Positions 26,316-34,311 of a stretch of DNA of 64,000 nucleotides are shown here, piece after piece. Below the pieces are notes generated by a model. That model did not search any database. It had not been told where the DNA came from and saw only the letters and a list, made by a program, of their open reading frames with translations. The DNA comes from Streptomyces sp. WZ-12 (GTDB taxonomy: Bacteria > Actinomycetota > Actinomycetes > Streptomycetales > Streptomycetaceae), in NCBI RefSeq assembly GCF_028898845.1, contig NZ_CP118574.1, positions 620,001-684,000 of the forward strand. Reading direction: 5' to 3'. Made by a program: the position numbers and the translations under genes. Positions within the stretch are counted from its first letter, which is position 1, and every line of letters begins with the position of its first letter.

Positions 26316-27404
26316 TCAGTCTGGCGGCATTGGCTCGATCGCGGCGGATACTTCAGCGAGAAGCGACTCGACCCCCGCTCCCCAACGCGAGCTCACCACC
26401 AGGTCCCGTGCCGGGTCGACCCATAGCAGGTGGCCGCCGCCATTTCCTCGGGCGCAGCGTCCGGTGGACGGGGCCTTGGGCCACACCGTGCGGTGGTCGT
26501 TCAACCACCAGGAGAGCCCGTAGTTGGGCTTGACCGGGCAGGGCCGCCACATCTCCTCGATCCATGCGGCGGACAGCAGCCGGCGCCCGCCCCATTGCCC
26601 ATTCCGAAGGCAGAGTTGCCCGATCCGGGCCAGGTCGAGAGCATTGATCCACAGTCCGCCGCCCCAGTGTGCACCGCCGGACACTACGGCGATGCGGCGG
26701 CCGTCGATCTCAACCGTGGAGTCGGCGTAACCGTGCCAGGACCACCCGGACGAGGCCCCGATCGGCTCCATGATCCGCTCGCGCAGCGCCTCCGGCAGGA
26801 GCCGACGGAGCAGGACGGTGAGGGCGAGGGCGGTCAGGTTCACTCGGACATCGTTGTAGGCCCAACCCGCTCCGGGCGGCCCGCCGGCCGACTCCGTTCC
26901 CTCACGGGTGCTCTGGGCGTCGGCCCAGGTCGGCTTGGACCACAACTCGCCCTCCCACTGGCTGGACTGGTCCAGCAGATGCCGCCAGGTGATCTTCCGC
27001 GCGTGCGCGCCGCCGAACTGCGGCAGGTCGACCGAACGGCACACGGGCTCGTCCAGCCGGAGCAGTCCGTCATCGAAGGCCAGCCCGGCCACCAGGGACA
27101 GGACGCTTTTTGTGGCGCTGAAGGCCATCTCCGTCCGCTCCGGATCTCCCCAGGAAGCGAGTACCACGCCGCGCCGCACGACGACACCGCTCGCCCCGCG
27201 CCCGTCGAGCAGAGGGCCCAGCACCTCCCGATGTGAGACATCGCCGACCTGGGCGGCCAGGTAGGACCCCATGCTCTGGATACCCGGTATCGCGCACTCA
27301 GCCTGTTCCTTGGCGGCACGTGCCAGCCGGGCGGCATCCACCCCCGACCACGGTTCGCCGGCATCCCCGCCCCTGTCCAGACACTGCCCTACGTTTTCCA
27401 TCAA
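26316..27404 (-). CDS. Serine hydrolase (class C beta-lactamase/esterase fold)
   Basis: 362 aa; ATG 27404 or the ATG next to it. S-x-x-K motif FSATKSVLSL at about residue 97, Y-x-N motif AYNDVRVN at about 185, and a C-terminal GNGGGHLLWVDP in place of the H/K-x-G motif. Residues DQSSQWEGELW and NALDLARIGQLCL fit the family. No signal peptide is seen, so it is probably a cytoplasmic esterase or amidase rather than a resistance enzyme. It stands alone. Confidence 0.85.
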   Translation of the reverse strand: MMENVGQCLDRGGDAGEPWSGVDAARLARAAKEQAECAIPGIQSMGSYLAAQVGDVSHREVLGPLLDGRGASGVVVRRGVVLASWGDPERTEMAFSATKSVLSLVAGLAFDDGLLRLDEPVCRSVDLPQFGGAHARKITWRHLLDQSSQWEGELWSKPTWADAQSTREGTESAGGPPGAGWAYNDVRVNLTALALTVLLRRLLPEALRERIMEPIGASSGWSWHGYADSTVEIDGRRIAVVSGGAHWGGGLWINALDLARIGQLCLRNGQWGGRRLLSAAWIEEMWRPCPVKPNYGLSWWLNDHRTVWPKAPSTGRCARGNGGGHLLWVDPARDLVVSSRWGAGVESLLAEVSAAIEPMPPD

Positions 27405-27509
27405 CCCCGCCCTCTACGCGTCTGCGGAACGTCCTGATGCTCCTACCCCACGAGCCCCCGACTGTCACCGGCGCACTGACCTGGCGGATCGTCCTGGGAT
27501 GATCTTGAG

Positions 27510-28068
27510 GTGGCTGGTGTGATCACGGCGTCGGAGCCGTCTTGGATAACTCCGTTCACCGGGCTGAGCCCGCGCCAGTTGAGCGAGGTGGTCAATGCGC
27601 TGCGGCGCGAGGGCGCGGATCCGGTGTGCAAGGGCCGGCCGTGGAGCCTGCCGCTGGAGGACCGAGTGCTGCTGGCCGCCGACTACTGGCGGACCAATCT
27701 GACCCTGCGCCAACTGGCGCCGCTGTACGGGGTGTCCAAGTACGCGGTCGCCCGCATCATCGGCTACCTCGGGCCGTCGCTTGCCCTCTGACAACGCAAG
27801 CGGTTCGGCAAGGACGCCGTGCTGATCGTGGACGGCACCCTGATCCCCATCCGCGACCACCGGGTCGCCGAGCAGTCGAAGAACTACAGGTACTCGACCA
27901 ACCACCAGGTCGTCATCGACACCGACACCCGGCTCGTCGTCGCCGTCGGCCGGCCACTGCCCGGCAACCGCAACGACTGCAAGGCGTGGGAGCTGTCCGG
28001 TGCCAAGCATGCCGTCGGCAAGACCACGGTGATCGCGGACGGCGGCTACCGGGACACCGCCGACCGGC
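27510..28068 (+). pseudogene. IS5-family transposase remnant (nonsense codon, 3' truncation)
   Basis: GTG 27510 opens a frame with the N-terminal DNA-binding part (LSPRQLSEVVNALRREG, LRQLAPLYGVSKYAVARII) that stops at TGA 27789. The same frame goes on with the DDE part (GKDAVLIVDGTLIPIRDH, YSTNHQVVIDTDTRLVVAVG, IADGGYRDT) and then ends abruptly at about 28068. CGA to TGA explains the stop. The third catalytic residue is lost at the junction with the MarR fragment. Confidence 0.85.
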
Positions 28069-28407
28069 CAGAGCCTGGCGCGCTGGCAGGTCCTCGCCGA
28101 GGTCGAACACGAAGCCGCCCCAGTCGGGGCCATCGCCTGCCGACTCGGCCACACGCGCCAGGCAGTCCAGCGCGTCGCGGACCTGCTCGTCGAGGACGAA
28201 CTCGCCTGCTACCGGCCCAATCCCGCGCACCAGCGGGCCAAGCTGCTCAAGGTCACCCCGACCGGCCGCGCCGCACTGCACAGGATGCAGGCGGCCTACA
28301 CCCAGCTTGCTCTGCGCACCACCGAAGGTCTCGACCCGGAAAGGCTCGACCTCGCACGCGAGACCCTCGGTGAGCTGCAGCGCCGCCTCGAATCCGAACT
28401 ACCCTGA
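28069..28407 (+). pseudogene. MarR-family regulator lacking its N-terminus
   Basis: An open frame without a start reads SLARWQVLAEVEHEAAPVGA, then CRLGHTRQAVQRVADLLVED, KLLKVTPTGRAALHRMQ and GELQRRLESELP, stop at 28405. This is the winged helix and C-terminal dimer helix of a MarR protein. The first ~35 residues and promoter are replaced by the IS5-type remnant. Confidence 0.82.
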
Positions 28408-28527
28408 CCCATCGAATGGCGCGGCAGCACCCAGGGGATCTCGGCACACAGACCCCCGGCGGGACCGCCATCAGGACCCACCTCGCCCACCCGGCCGACA
28501 CACCGGTCAGGACCTGGGCGCAGACCG

Positions 28528-28561
28528 TCGAAGACGCCCGTAGATCGAAGACGCCCGTAGA
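28528..28561. repeat. 17-bp tandem duplication
   Basis: TCGAAGACGCCCGTAGA occurs twice in a row (28528-28544, 28545-28561) and is followed by TCGA. It lies in a gene-free stretch between the MarR fragment and an IS630 element. Confidence 0.85.
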
Positions 28562-28635
28562 TCGAGCGCCGAGAGAACTCCAGCGCAGGGCATGAGGGCG
28601 ATCACCCTCGTCACGCTTAACTCTGCGACGAAATA

Positions 28636-29803
28636 CTGACCTCGGCTCGTCAGGGTGATGTTGGGTCATCGAGGGTGAGGCCGGTTCCGGCGATGAAGCC
28701 GTCGAGGGTGTCGGGCCGGTACTGGAGGCGCTTGAGCCGGTTGCGGACGAGTGCCTCGAGGCGGTCCAGGGCCACGACGGCGAGGTTGGCCAGGCTGCGT
28801 TTGACGTGTGCCCACACCCACTCGACCGGGTTCAGATCGGGTGAGTAGGCCGGCAGCAGGAATACCGTCAGCCATTCCCGTTCGTCGATCAACTTCCGCA
28901 TCCTGCGGGAGACATGCGTGTTCAGCCGGTCCCACACCAGGACGATCGGTGCCTTGACGAGCTGATGGGCGCCGTCGATCAGCGCGATGAAGTCGCGCTC
29001 GCTCATGCTGCGGCGCTTACCCTTGCCCGCCGGGTGGGCGATCAGCCGGTGGCACAGGCGGGTCCGCGAGCCGGGCCGCATGGCGACCAGCCCGGCCACC
29101 GACAGGCGTCCCGATCGTCGTCCGCTGACCGTCACAACCGGCGTCACACCGCGCCGGCCCCAGGTGCGTCCCCTGGGCGGCTTGCGGGTGAACCCGGCTT
29201 CGTCCTCGAAGCAGAGGTAGCCCCCGCAGGCCGCCCGGGCTCTTTTACCTCCGCCCAGGTCGCCTCCTTCCACACCTTCACGGCCTGCTCGTCGCGCTCG
29301 GCCACCCGCCGCGCGGGAACCTGCGGGGAGAAGCCGAGCCGGTGCATCAACCGGGTGGCACCCGAGACGCTGTAGGAGACGTGGAACTTCCTGCCGATCA
29401 GCGTGACCACTCGCGCCGCGGTCCACACCTGGTCCTCCACCCACCCGTGCGCGGCCGGACCCTGGTCGAGATACACGGCGAGTTTCGCCAGGCAGCGTGG
29501 CGACAGCCGGCACCGGCCGCCACCGGGCCCTCGTGAACCAAGCGCATCGGCGCCGCCCTGACGCCACAGCTGCTGCCACTGATAGGCCGACTTCACGCTC
29601 ACCCGCAGCCGCCGTGCGACCTCCGGCGGCTTGATCTTCTGCTCGAACAGCTCGACCGCCTGCATCCGTACAGCCTCGCGACGCTGACGTCCCGCAGCGG
29701 TAAGCCCGCCCCCATCTGCATATCTCACACACCACGAGATACAGACAACGCGCCCGCCTCACCAGCGACTTCGCCAAAGATCACCCTGACGAGCCGAAGT
29801 CAG
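28636..29803 (-). mobile_element. Complete IS630-family insertion sequence (1168 bp)
   Basis: Terminal inverted repeats at 28636-28658 and 29781-29803 match in 22 of 23 bases (CTGAC at the tips, CGGCTCGTCAGGGTGA inside). Each end is flanked by TA (28634-28635; 29804-29805), the duplication expected for this family. One transposase in two frames lies within. Confidence 0.92.
28650..29728 (-). CDS. IS630-family transposase, two frames joined by a possible programmed -1 frameshift
   Basis: The first frame (ATG 29728) encodes helix-turn-helix segments (KPPEVARRLRVSVKSAYQWQ) and the KLAVYLDQGPAAHGW region. The second encodes the DDE domain: YLCFEDEAGF (first Asp/Glu region), IVLVWDRLNTH (second Asp) and LLPAYSPDLNPVEWVWAH (Glu), ending TGLTLDDPTSP. 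The frames meet at GGTAAAAGAG near 29245, where the P-site AAA can slip back one base and re-pair, a known arrangement in this family. An ordinary frameshift mutation is the alternative. Confidence 0.85.
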
Positions 29804-29805
29804 TA

Positions 29806-30225
29806 AGGGAGTTCGGTAGGAACGGTCGGTCAGCCGGAGCGCATTGCTGCTGGGCCGTTCCTGCGCACGCATTGCCACCTTCAGCACCGGATCCCCCGGT
29901 GAGCGAAACCGGGGATCCTCCGGATCATTGCCCTTCCATCGCCGCACGCGCAGTCCGCGGAAGGACGCCCTCGCACCCAAGCGGCCCCCCATACGCTCCT
30001 GGCGGCACCCTCACGCCCGACGGCGGCCTGCCCAGATCAGACGTTTCGCAGAGCGACCACCGATGGCATCCCAATCAACCGTTCTGCTCATGATCCCCAC
30101 CCGCGAGCAGTGCTCAGCGCGTGCGGAGACGCCATCACCGCAGGAACCAGCCCTCACGGAAATGCGGCCCCTGAAGCGTCCCTCCAGCGCCGGTTGGCGC
30201 CCTCGGCGGCGCCCACTAGATCGAC
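29806..30225. other. Gene-free interval between IS elements, with a hairpin
   Basis: No recognisable protein. A GGATCC-tipped hairpin of 11 bp with one bulged base lies at about 29889-29918 (GGATCCCCCGGT / ACCGGGGATCC). Remaining open frames carry no family motif. Confidence 0.45.
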
Positions 30226-30228
30226 TTA

Positions 30229-30486
30229 GAGGTCGCGCAAATAGAGTGGTGAGGTATGGCCCTGGTGGTCGGGCGGGCACAGGCATTGATGATCATGAGG
30301 TGTCTACGCTTCGTGATCGCCAGAGGTGTCCGTGCCTACGTTGCCATCATGGCTGACTACCCCCGCTGTGGGACCAATTCGCCGCGTTGATTCCCGTCCG
30401 TAGCCTGATCCGCAAAGCCTGGGCCCTCTACCGGTGGGACACCCGACCCACGCGCCGCCCTGATGACCACCCATGCGCGCGGCCTC
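30229..30486 (+). mobile_element. 258-bp internally deleted IS5-type element (MITE-like)
   Basis: Ends GAGGTCGCGC (30229-) and GCGCGGCCTC (-30486) are inverted and flanked by TTA on both sides (30226-30228, 30487-30489). Inside are the start of the transposase gene (the region matching 31685-31745 of the larger copy) joined at about 30392-30396 to its last codons (RSLIRKAWALYRWDTRP). About 0.6 kb of transposase is missing. Confidence 0.82.
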
Positions 30487-30494
30487 TTACTCGT

Positions 30495-30890
30495 TTAGCG
30501 GTTGTCGTAGGCCGTGCGAGCGGCGTCGATGTGTGGCAGGTGCGTGATGCTCCATTCGAGCAGCGGCGCGGTGGCCTCGCGCAGGCTCCGGCCCATCGCG
30601 GTCAGTTCGTAGCTGACGTGCGGCGGCATGACGTTTCGGACCGTGCGCGTCAGGATCCCGTCGCGTTCGAGGTCGCGCAGCGTCACGGTGAGCATGCGCT
30701 GGCTGATGCCGTCGATGGCCCGCTTGAGCTCGGTGAAGCGCAACGGCTCGTCCTTGAGCATGCGCACGATCAGCAGCGCCCACTTGTCCCCGACGATCCC
30801 GAGGACTTCACGGGTCTTGCACGGGTCCTGCACGGTTACCTCCTGAGAACCGGGGCACCGAAAAGTGCCGTATTGCCCGGGGGGCGTCAT
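30495..30890 (-). CDS. HxlR-family transcriptional regulator
   Basis: 131 aa from ATG 30890. HxlR pattern: DPCKTREVLGIVGDKWALLIV, LRFTELKRAIDGISQRMLTVTLRDLERDG and PPHVSYELTAMGRSL. The conserved Cys in the leading 'C-x-x-x-x-x-L-x-x-x-G-x-K-W' is present. It diverges from an alpha/beta hydrolase gene 61 bases away; such pairs are usually self-contained redox- or electrophile-responsive units. The 3' end is 8 bases from the deleted IS. Confidence 0.9.
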   Translation of the reverse strand: MTPPGQYGTFRCPGSQEVTVQDPCKTREVLGIVGDKWALLIVRMLKDEPLRFTELKRAIDGISQRMLTVTLRDLERDGILTRTVRNVMPPHVSYELTAMGRSLREATAPLLEWSITHLPHIDAARTAYDNR

Positions 30891-30951
30891 GGGGATCACG
30901 ATGTTCGCGGTTACCAAAGAGTACCGAGGCACGAGGAGGAACCACACGACC

Positions 30952-31650
30952 ATGGCCACATTTCTACTGGTACACGGCGCCTGGCACAACGGGCGAAGCT
31001 GGGACCGGGTGGTCCCGCTGCTGGAGTCGGCCGGGCACCGGGTGCTCGCGCCGTCGCTGACCGGCTACGGCGACAAGGCACACCTGCTGAGCCCCAAGAT
31101 CGGGCTCGGAACCCACATCGACGACGTCACCGGCCTGATCGAAGACGAGCACCTCGACGACGTCGTGCTCGTCGGGCACAGCTACGCCGGGATGGTCATC
31201 TCGGGAGTCGCCAACCGGGTCCCGAAGCGGATCGCACATCTGGTGTTCCTCGACGCGATGGTCCCCGAAGACGGCGACACCGCTGTCGACGTCCTCCCTG
31301 TCACCAAGCAGCTCATCGACCTCGCCGTGGACGGCTGGCGAGTTCCGCCGATGCCCGAGCAGCCGCCGCCGCTTGGCTTGTTCGGCGTCACCGATCCCGA
31401 CGACCTCGCCTGGTTGCGCTCGATGCTGTCGGACCAGCCGGTGCGGTGCCTGCGGGAGCCAGTCCTGCTGGACGACCCGGCCGCGCGCACAATCCCGCGC
31501 ACACACATCCACTGCCGCGAGGGCCAGCCGGCAGACATCACCCGACGTCCCGTCCCGGCAGGCGAACGAATACGCGAGCTGCCGACCGGCCACGACTGCA
31601 TGATCACCATGCCCGTCGAGCTCACCGCGCTGCTGCTCGAGACGGCCTAG
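30952..31650 (+). CDS. Alpha/beta hydrolase (salicylate-esterase/MhpC-like)
   Basis: 232 aa from ATG 30952, with AGGAGG-like AGGAGGA upstream. LVHGAWHNGRSWDRVVPLLE at the N-terminus, nucleophile GHSYAGMVISG at about 78, LVFLDAMVPEDGD, and the C-terminal GHDCMITMPVEL with the catalytic His. This is the plant-SABP2-like group. The stop codon TAG uses the first base of the IS5-type inverted repeat, so the native last residues may have been replaced by the insertion. Probably controlled by the divergent HxlR. Confidence 0.87.
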   Translation: MATFLLVHGAWHNGRSWDRVVPLLESAGHRVLAPSLTGYGDKAHLLSPKIGLGTHIDDVTGLIEDEHLDDVVLVGHSYAGMVISGVANRVPKRIAHLVFLDAMVPEDGDTAVDVLPVTKQLIDLAVDGWRVPPMPEQPPPLGLFGVTDPDDLAWLRSMLSDQPVRCLREPVLLDDPAARTIPRTHIHCREGQPADITRRPVPAGERIRELPTGHDCMITMPVELTALLLETA

Positions 31651-32538
31651 AGGCCGCACACAGGGGTGATCATCAGGAGTACCTGTGCCCGCGTTGCCAT
31701 CACGGCTGACCACCCCGCTGTGGGACCAGTTCGCCGCGCTGATCCCCGCCCGACCAGTGGTCGACCCCGCGCACCCACTGGGGTGTCATCGGCGGCGGAT
31801 CAGTGATCGGACCGTGTTCGACAAGCTCATCCAGGTGTTGCGGTTCGGCTGCTCCTACGAGGCGATCGCCGACACCACGTGCTCGGCGTCCACGATCCGC
31901 AACCGCCGCGACGAGTGGATCAAGGCCGGGCTGTTCGCCGCGCTCAAGCGGATCGCGCTGGCCGCCTACGACCGCATCGTCGGCCTGATACTGGACCAGA
32001 TCGCCGTGGACGGCTGTATCACCAAGGCCCCCGGCGGTGGCCAGTGCGCTGGTCCGTCCCCGGTCGACCGGCGCAAGCAGGGCATGAAACGGTCGTTGAT
32101 GGTCGAGGGCCACGGCATCCCGCTGGGTCGCGTGCTGGCCGGCGCCAACCGGCACGACTCGCCACTGTTGGCTCCCACCCTGGACAAACTCGATGATCTC
32201 GGCCCGCTGCCCGCCGACATCACCGTGCACCTGGACTCCGGCAAGACCCGCACCGAGCTCGCCGGACGACACCTGCACGGCCAGATCGCCCACAAGGGCG
32301 AGAAAGCACCGATCCAGGCAAGTCAGCGCTGGCATGTGGAACGCACGAACGCCTGGCACAACGCCTTCAACCGGCTCCAACGCTGCTGTGCACGCCGCGA
32401 GGTCGTCATCGACGCCTTCTTCGACCTCGCCGACGCGATCCTCACCGTGCGTAGCCTGATCCGCTAAGCCTGGACCCTGTACCGGTGGGACAGCCGCCCG
32501 GCACGTCGCCCGTGATGATCACCAATTTACGCGGCCAC
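31650..32538 (+). mobile_element. IS5-family element (about 889 bp)
   Basis: Inverted repeats at 31650-31675 and 32513-32538 agree in 20 of 26 bases, sharing GGTGATCATCA internally and GGCCGC near the tips. No matching target duplication is seen here, though a deleted copy (30229-30486) has TTA on both sides. One transposase gene lies inside. Confidence 0.78.
31685..32467 (+). CDS. IS5-family transposase with premature stop
   Basis: 260 aa from GTG 31685. N-terminal DNA-binding part (TVFDKLIQVLRFGCSYEAIA), then the catalytic domain: DQIAVDGCITKAPGGG, ITVHLDSGKTRTELA and RWHVERTNAWHNAFNRLQR. Compared with the related fragments at 30229-30486 and 33948-34153, the codon after RSLIR is TAA instead of a Lys/Arg codon; without it the frame would run 15 codons further to TGA 32513. 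The copy may be inactive. Confidence 0.87.
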   Translation: MPALPSRLTTPLWDQFAALIPARPVVDPAHPLGCHRRRISDRTVFDKLIQVLRFGCSYEAIADTTCSASTIRNRRDEWIKAGLFAALKRIALAAYDRIVGLILDQIAVDGCITKAPGGGQCAGPSPVDRRKQGMKRSLMVEGHGIPLGRVLAGANRHDSPLLAPTLDKLDDLGPLPADITVHLDSGKTRTELAGRHLHGQIAHKGEKAPIQASQRWHVERTNAWHNAFNRLQRCCARREVVIDAFFDLADAILTVRSLIR

Positions 32539-32550
32539 TTGGCGGTTCGG

Positions 32551-32580
32551 TCAGCCATGATGGCAGCGCAGGCACAGGTC
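32551..32580 (-). repeat. Inverted 30-bp fragment of the IS5-type transposase start
   Basis: The reverse complement matches the region around 31681-31710 in 26 of 30 bases (core TGCCATCA, GGCTGA). It is a tiny remnant in opposite orientation just outside the right end of the larger copy. Confidence 0.65.
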
Positions 32581-32696
32581 TCCCATGATCACGGAGCTTG
32601 TGCCTGTCCCGTCTGCCGCCTGGCTCCCACCGCCGCCTGCCAGTGCGGTCTCTCAACGCATGCTGGGCAAGCTCGGGGACATCGGGGTTCTGCCGG

Positions 32697-32744
32697 AAGG
32701 ATGGCGGCGACGCTGCCTACCGCCTTCAGCGTCGCCATCCTTTT
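32697..32744. terminator. Hairpin with T-run (probably bidirectional)
   Basis: AAGGATGGC...GACGCTG (32697-32715) pairs with CAGCGTCGCCATCCTT (32727-32742) with a 3-base bulge, and TTTT follows on the plus strand. It lies 30 bases beyond the stop of the minus-strand membrane-protein gene. Confidence 0.75.
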
Positions 32745-32774
32745 AGCGGGTATCTGTTGGCCGTCGTGGATGGG

Positions 32775-33470
32775 TCAGGCGGTCCGGGCCGAGGGTCGGC
32801 GCATCGTGTTCACGGGTGGGCAGGTGCAGTGCCGCACCCAGGCGGCGCCGACTGCCACGGCGGCGGGCATGCTCGCGAGCGCCGGAAGCAGGGCGAAGAT
32901 TTGGAAGTACCCGAGGATGACGGAGAAGAGGAGCCCGATACCTCCGCCTATCAGTGCTGCTGCCATCACGATGACCGGCAGTGTCCTGGTGAGGGCCCGA
33001 CGGGTGGCTTCACGTCCGGCTGCCTGGTGGCGCTCAAGGCGGCGCGAGACGGCGCGCAGGACCAGCCAGTAGCCGACGGCCGCACACAGCACCCAACCCA
33101 CCCACATCCACGGGGCGTCGGTGGTGGTGCGGCAGTCGAGCGCGCAGGGATCGAGGAGGTGGGACATGGACACCAAGCAGAAGAACACAGCGGCAAGGGC
33201 GGGGACGGCGGCGCCCTTGGCCGCCGCGGCGCCGGTCTCCTTCAGGCGCCGGTGCTGCACCGGCAGCAGACCATGTTCGACCGCCCACGAGGTGACCAGC
33301 GCGTCCACGTCACCGCCGACGTAGGCGCTGACGGAGCGGCCGTCGGCGACTGCGGCGGTCAGGTCGGCGGCCAGTTCTTCGGCCATCTCCTGGGCCGCTT
33401 CCTCGTCCACCCCCAGGCGGTGCCACGTCTTCATGGCCTGGGATATCGCATTCTCGACGGTCATCGTCAC
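32775..33470 (-). CDS. Membrane protein with N-terminal HAAS-like domain
   Basis: 231 aa. Residues 1-75 are a charged helical domain (TVENAISQAMKTWHRLGVDEEAAQEMAEEL...ADLTAAVADGRSVSAYVGGDV) resembling HAAS/DUF1700 sensing domains. Four hydrophobic stretches follow (AVPALAAVFFCLVSM, WMWVGWVLCAAVGYWLVL, LPVIVMAAALIGGGIGLLF, FALLPALASMPAAVAVGAAW). Its start overlaps the PadR stop by ATGA, a common operon layout in which PadR and a membrane HAAS protein work together in a stress or envelope response. Confidence 0.82.
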   Translation of the reverse strand: MTMTVENAISQAMKTWHRLGVDEEAAQEMAEELAADLTAAVADGRSVSAYVGGDVDALVTSWAVEHGLLPVQHRRLKETGAAAAKGAAVPALAAVFFCLVSMSHLLDPCALDCRTTTDAPWMWVGWVLCAAVGYWLVLRAVSRRLERHQAAGREATRRALTRTLPVIVMAAALIGGGIGLLFSVILGYFQIFALLPALASMPAAVAVGAAWVRHCTCPPVNTMRRPSARTA

Positions 33471-33814
33471 AACCCTTTCTGCCCCGTCTTGGTGATCATG
33501 GTGGTGACGTTCAGGGCGAACTCGCTCCAGTCGCGGCGCATCGACCGGAGCAACTGCAGGCCCGCTTCGCTGGGCTTGTAGTAGGTGCGGGCGGGGCCGC
33601 CCTCTCCTGTGCGGCGTTCGACCTCGACCAGTTGACGCTTACGCAGGCGCGCCAAGGCCGGGTAGATCGAGCCGTCCGCGACGTCCAGTCCGGCTTTGCC
33701 GAGCCGGACGGTCATCTCGTAGCCGTAGACGGGGGCCTCCGCCATCAAGGCGAGCAAGCACATGTCCAGCACGCCCCGAAGCCACTGGGCATGTAGAGCG
33801 GATGTCTCCTCCAT
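33467..33814 (-). CDS. PadR-family transcriptional regulator
   Basis: 115 aa from ATG 33814. Short PadR winged helix: QWLRGVLDMCLLALMAEAPV, YGYEMTVRLGKAGLDVADGSIYPALARLRKR and RRTGEGGPARTYYKPSEAG. The short C-terminal helix is the subfamily-2 dimer element. A perfect 13-bp palindrome lies 24 bases upstream. It is the first gene of a two-gene operon with the HAAS-like membrane protein. Confidence 0.9.
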   Translation of the reverse strand: MEETSALHAQWLRGVLDMCLLALMAEAPVYGYEMTVRLGKAGLDVADGSIYPALARLRKRQLVEVERRTGEGGPARTYYKPSEAGLQLLRSMRRDWSEFALNVTTMITKTGQKGL

Positions 33815-33837
33815 GGCCAGTACCTTACACAGCATGA

Positions 33838-33869
33838 ATCTTGCACAGCAAGCTAGTGCTGTGCAAGAT
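33838..33869. promoter_or_regulatory. Perfect 13-bp palindrome, PadR operator candidate
   Basis: ATCTTGCACAGCA (33838-33850) and TGCTGTGCAAGAT (33857-33869) with a 6-base spacer, 24 bases upstream of the PadR start. A related half-site TTACACAGCATG lies at 33825-33836. Confidence 0.75.
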
Positions 33870-33947
33870 AGTCGGCCCCAGCTGTTCTGTCCGGGGATGC
33901 TGTGGCCGGAGTCATCACCCCGACGGTGGAGATTCGAACGCTCGCCA

Positions 33948-34153
33948 GCCGACCGGGGCAAGCAGGGCATCGACCACATCCTGGCCGGTGCACACGCTGC
34001 TACGAACAGCGGACCAACGTCATCGAAGCCTTCTTCGACCTCGCCTACACGATCATCACAGTCCGTAGCCTCATTCGCCGAGCCTGGACCACCCACAGCC
34101 GAGATACACATCGCCGCCGCCGACCATGACCGACCGCCTATCTGCGCGACCTC
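33948..34153 (+). mobile_element. IS5-type relic (3' part only)
   Basis: Begins with GACCGGGGCAAGCAGGGCAT, matching the tnp region near 32068, jumps to the C-terminal coding (NVIEAFFDLAYTIITVRSLIRRAW) and ends GCGACCTC directly before TTA (34154-34156), as in the 258-bp copy. The left end is lost and the middle deleted. Confidence 0.75.
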
Positions 34154-34181
34154 TTACGGCCTCTGGAAAATTTCGATAATC

Positions 34182-34209
34182 TTGCGTTCTATCGATAAAT
34201 GGCTAGGCT
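34182..34209 (+). promoter_or_regulatory. Promoter of the catabolic operon, overlapping a motif shared with the GntR promoter
   Basis: TTGCGT (34182-34187) and TAGGCT (34204-34209) spaced by 16 bases. The block TTGCGTT-N2-ATCG-N-TA (34182-34197) recurs at 38225-38240 upstream of the GntR gene. A shared operator is inferred. Confidence 0.5.
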
Positions 34210-34311
34210 GGCGGAGCACGGTCCGTGAGGCCGTTGCCGCTGGGACGAAGTCGTCGCCCTGCGCCGTCGGTGGTGCGGAGCGACGTCGGCCGAGGAACGG
34301 GAGTGTGCAGG

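Noticed and set aside
28528..28561. 17-bp tandem duplication as the start of a CRISPR array
   Set aside because: The copies are directly adjacent with no spacer and only two units.
29889..29918. GGATCC hairpin as an IS end
   Set aside because: No partner copy or flanking duplication was found; kept only as a note in the interval.
32485..33581. Long plus-strand frames opposite the HAAS-like membrane protein
   Set aside because: Shadows of the minus-strand operon, which has clear membrane segments and a PadR partner.
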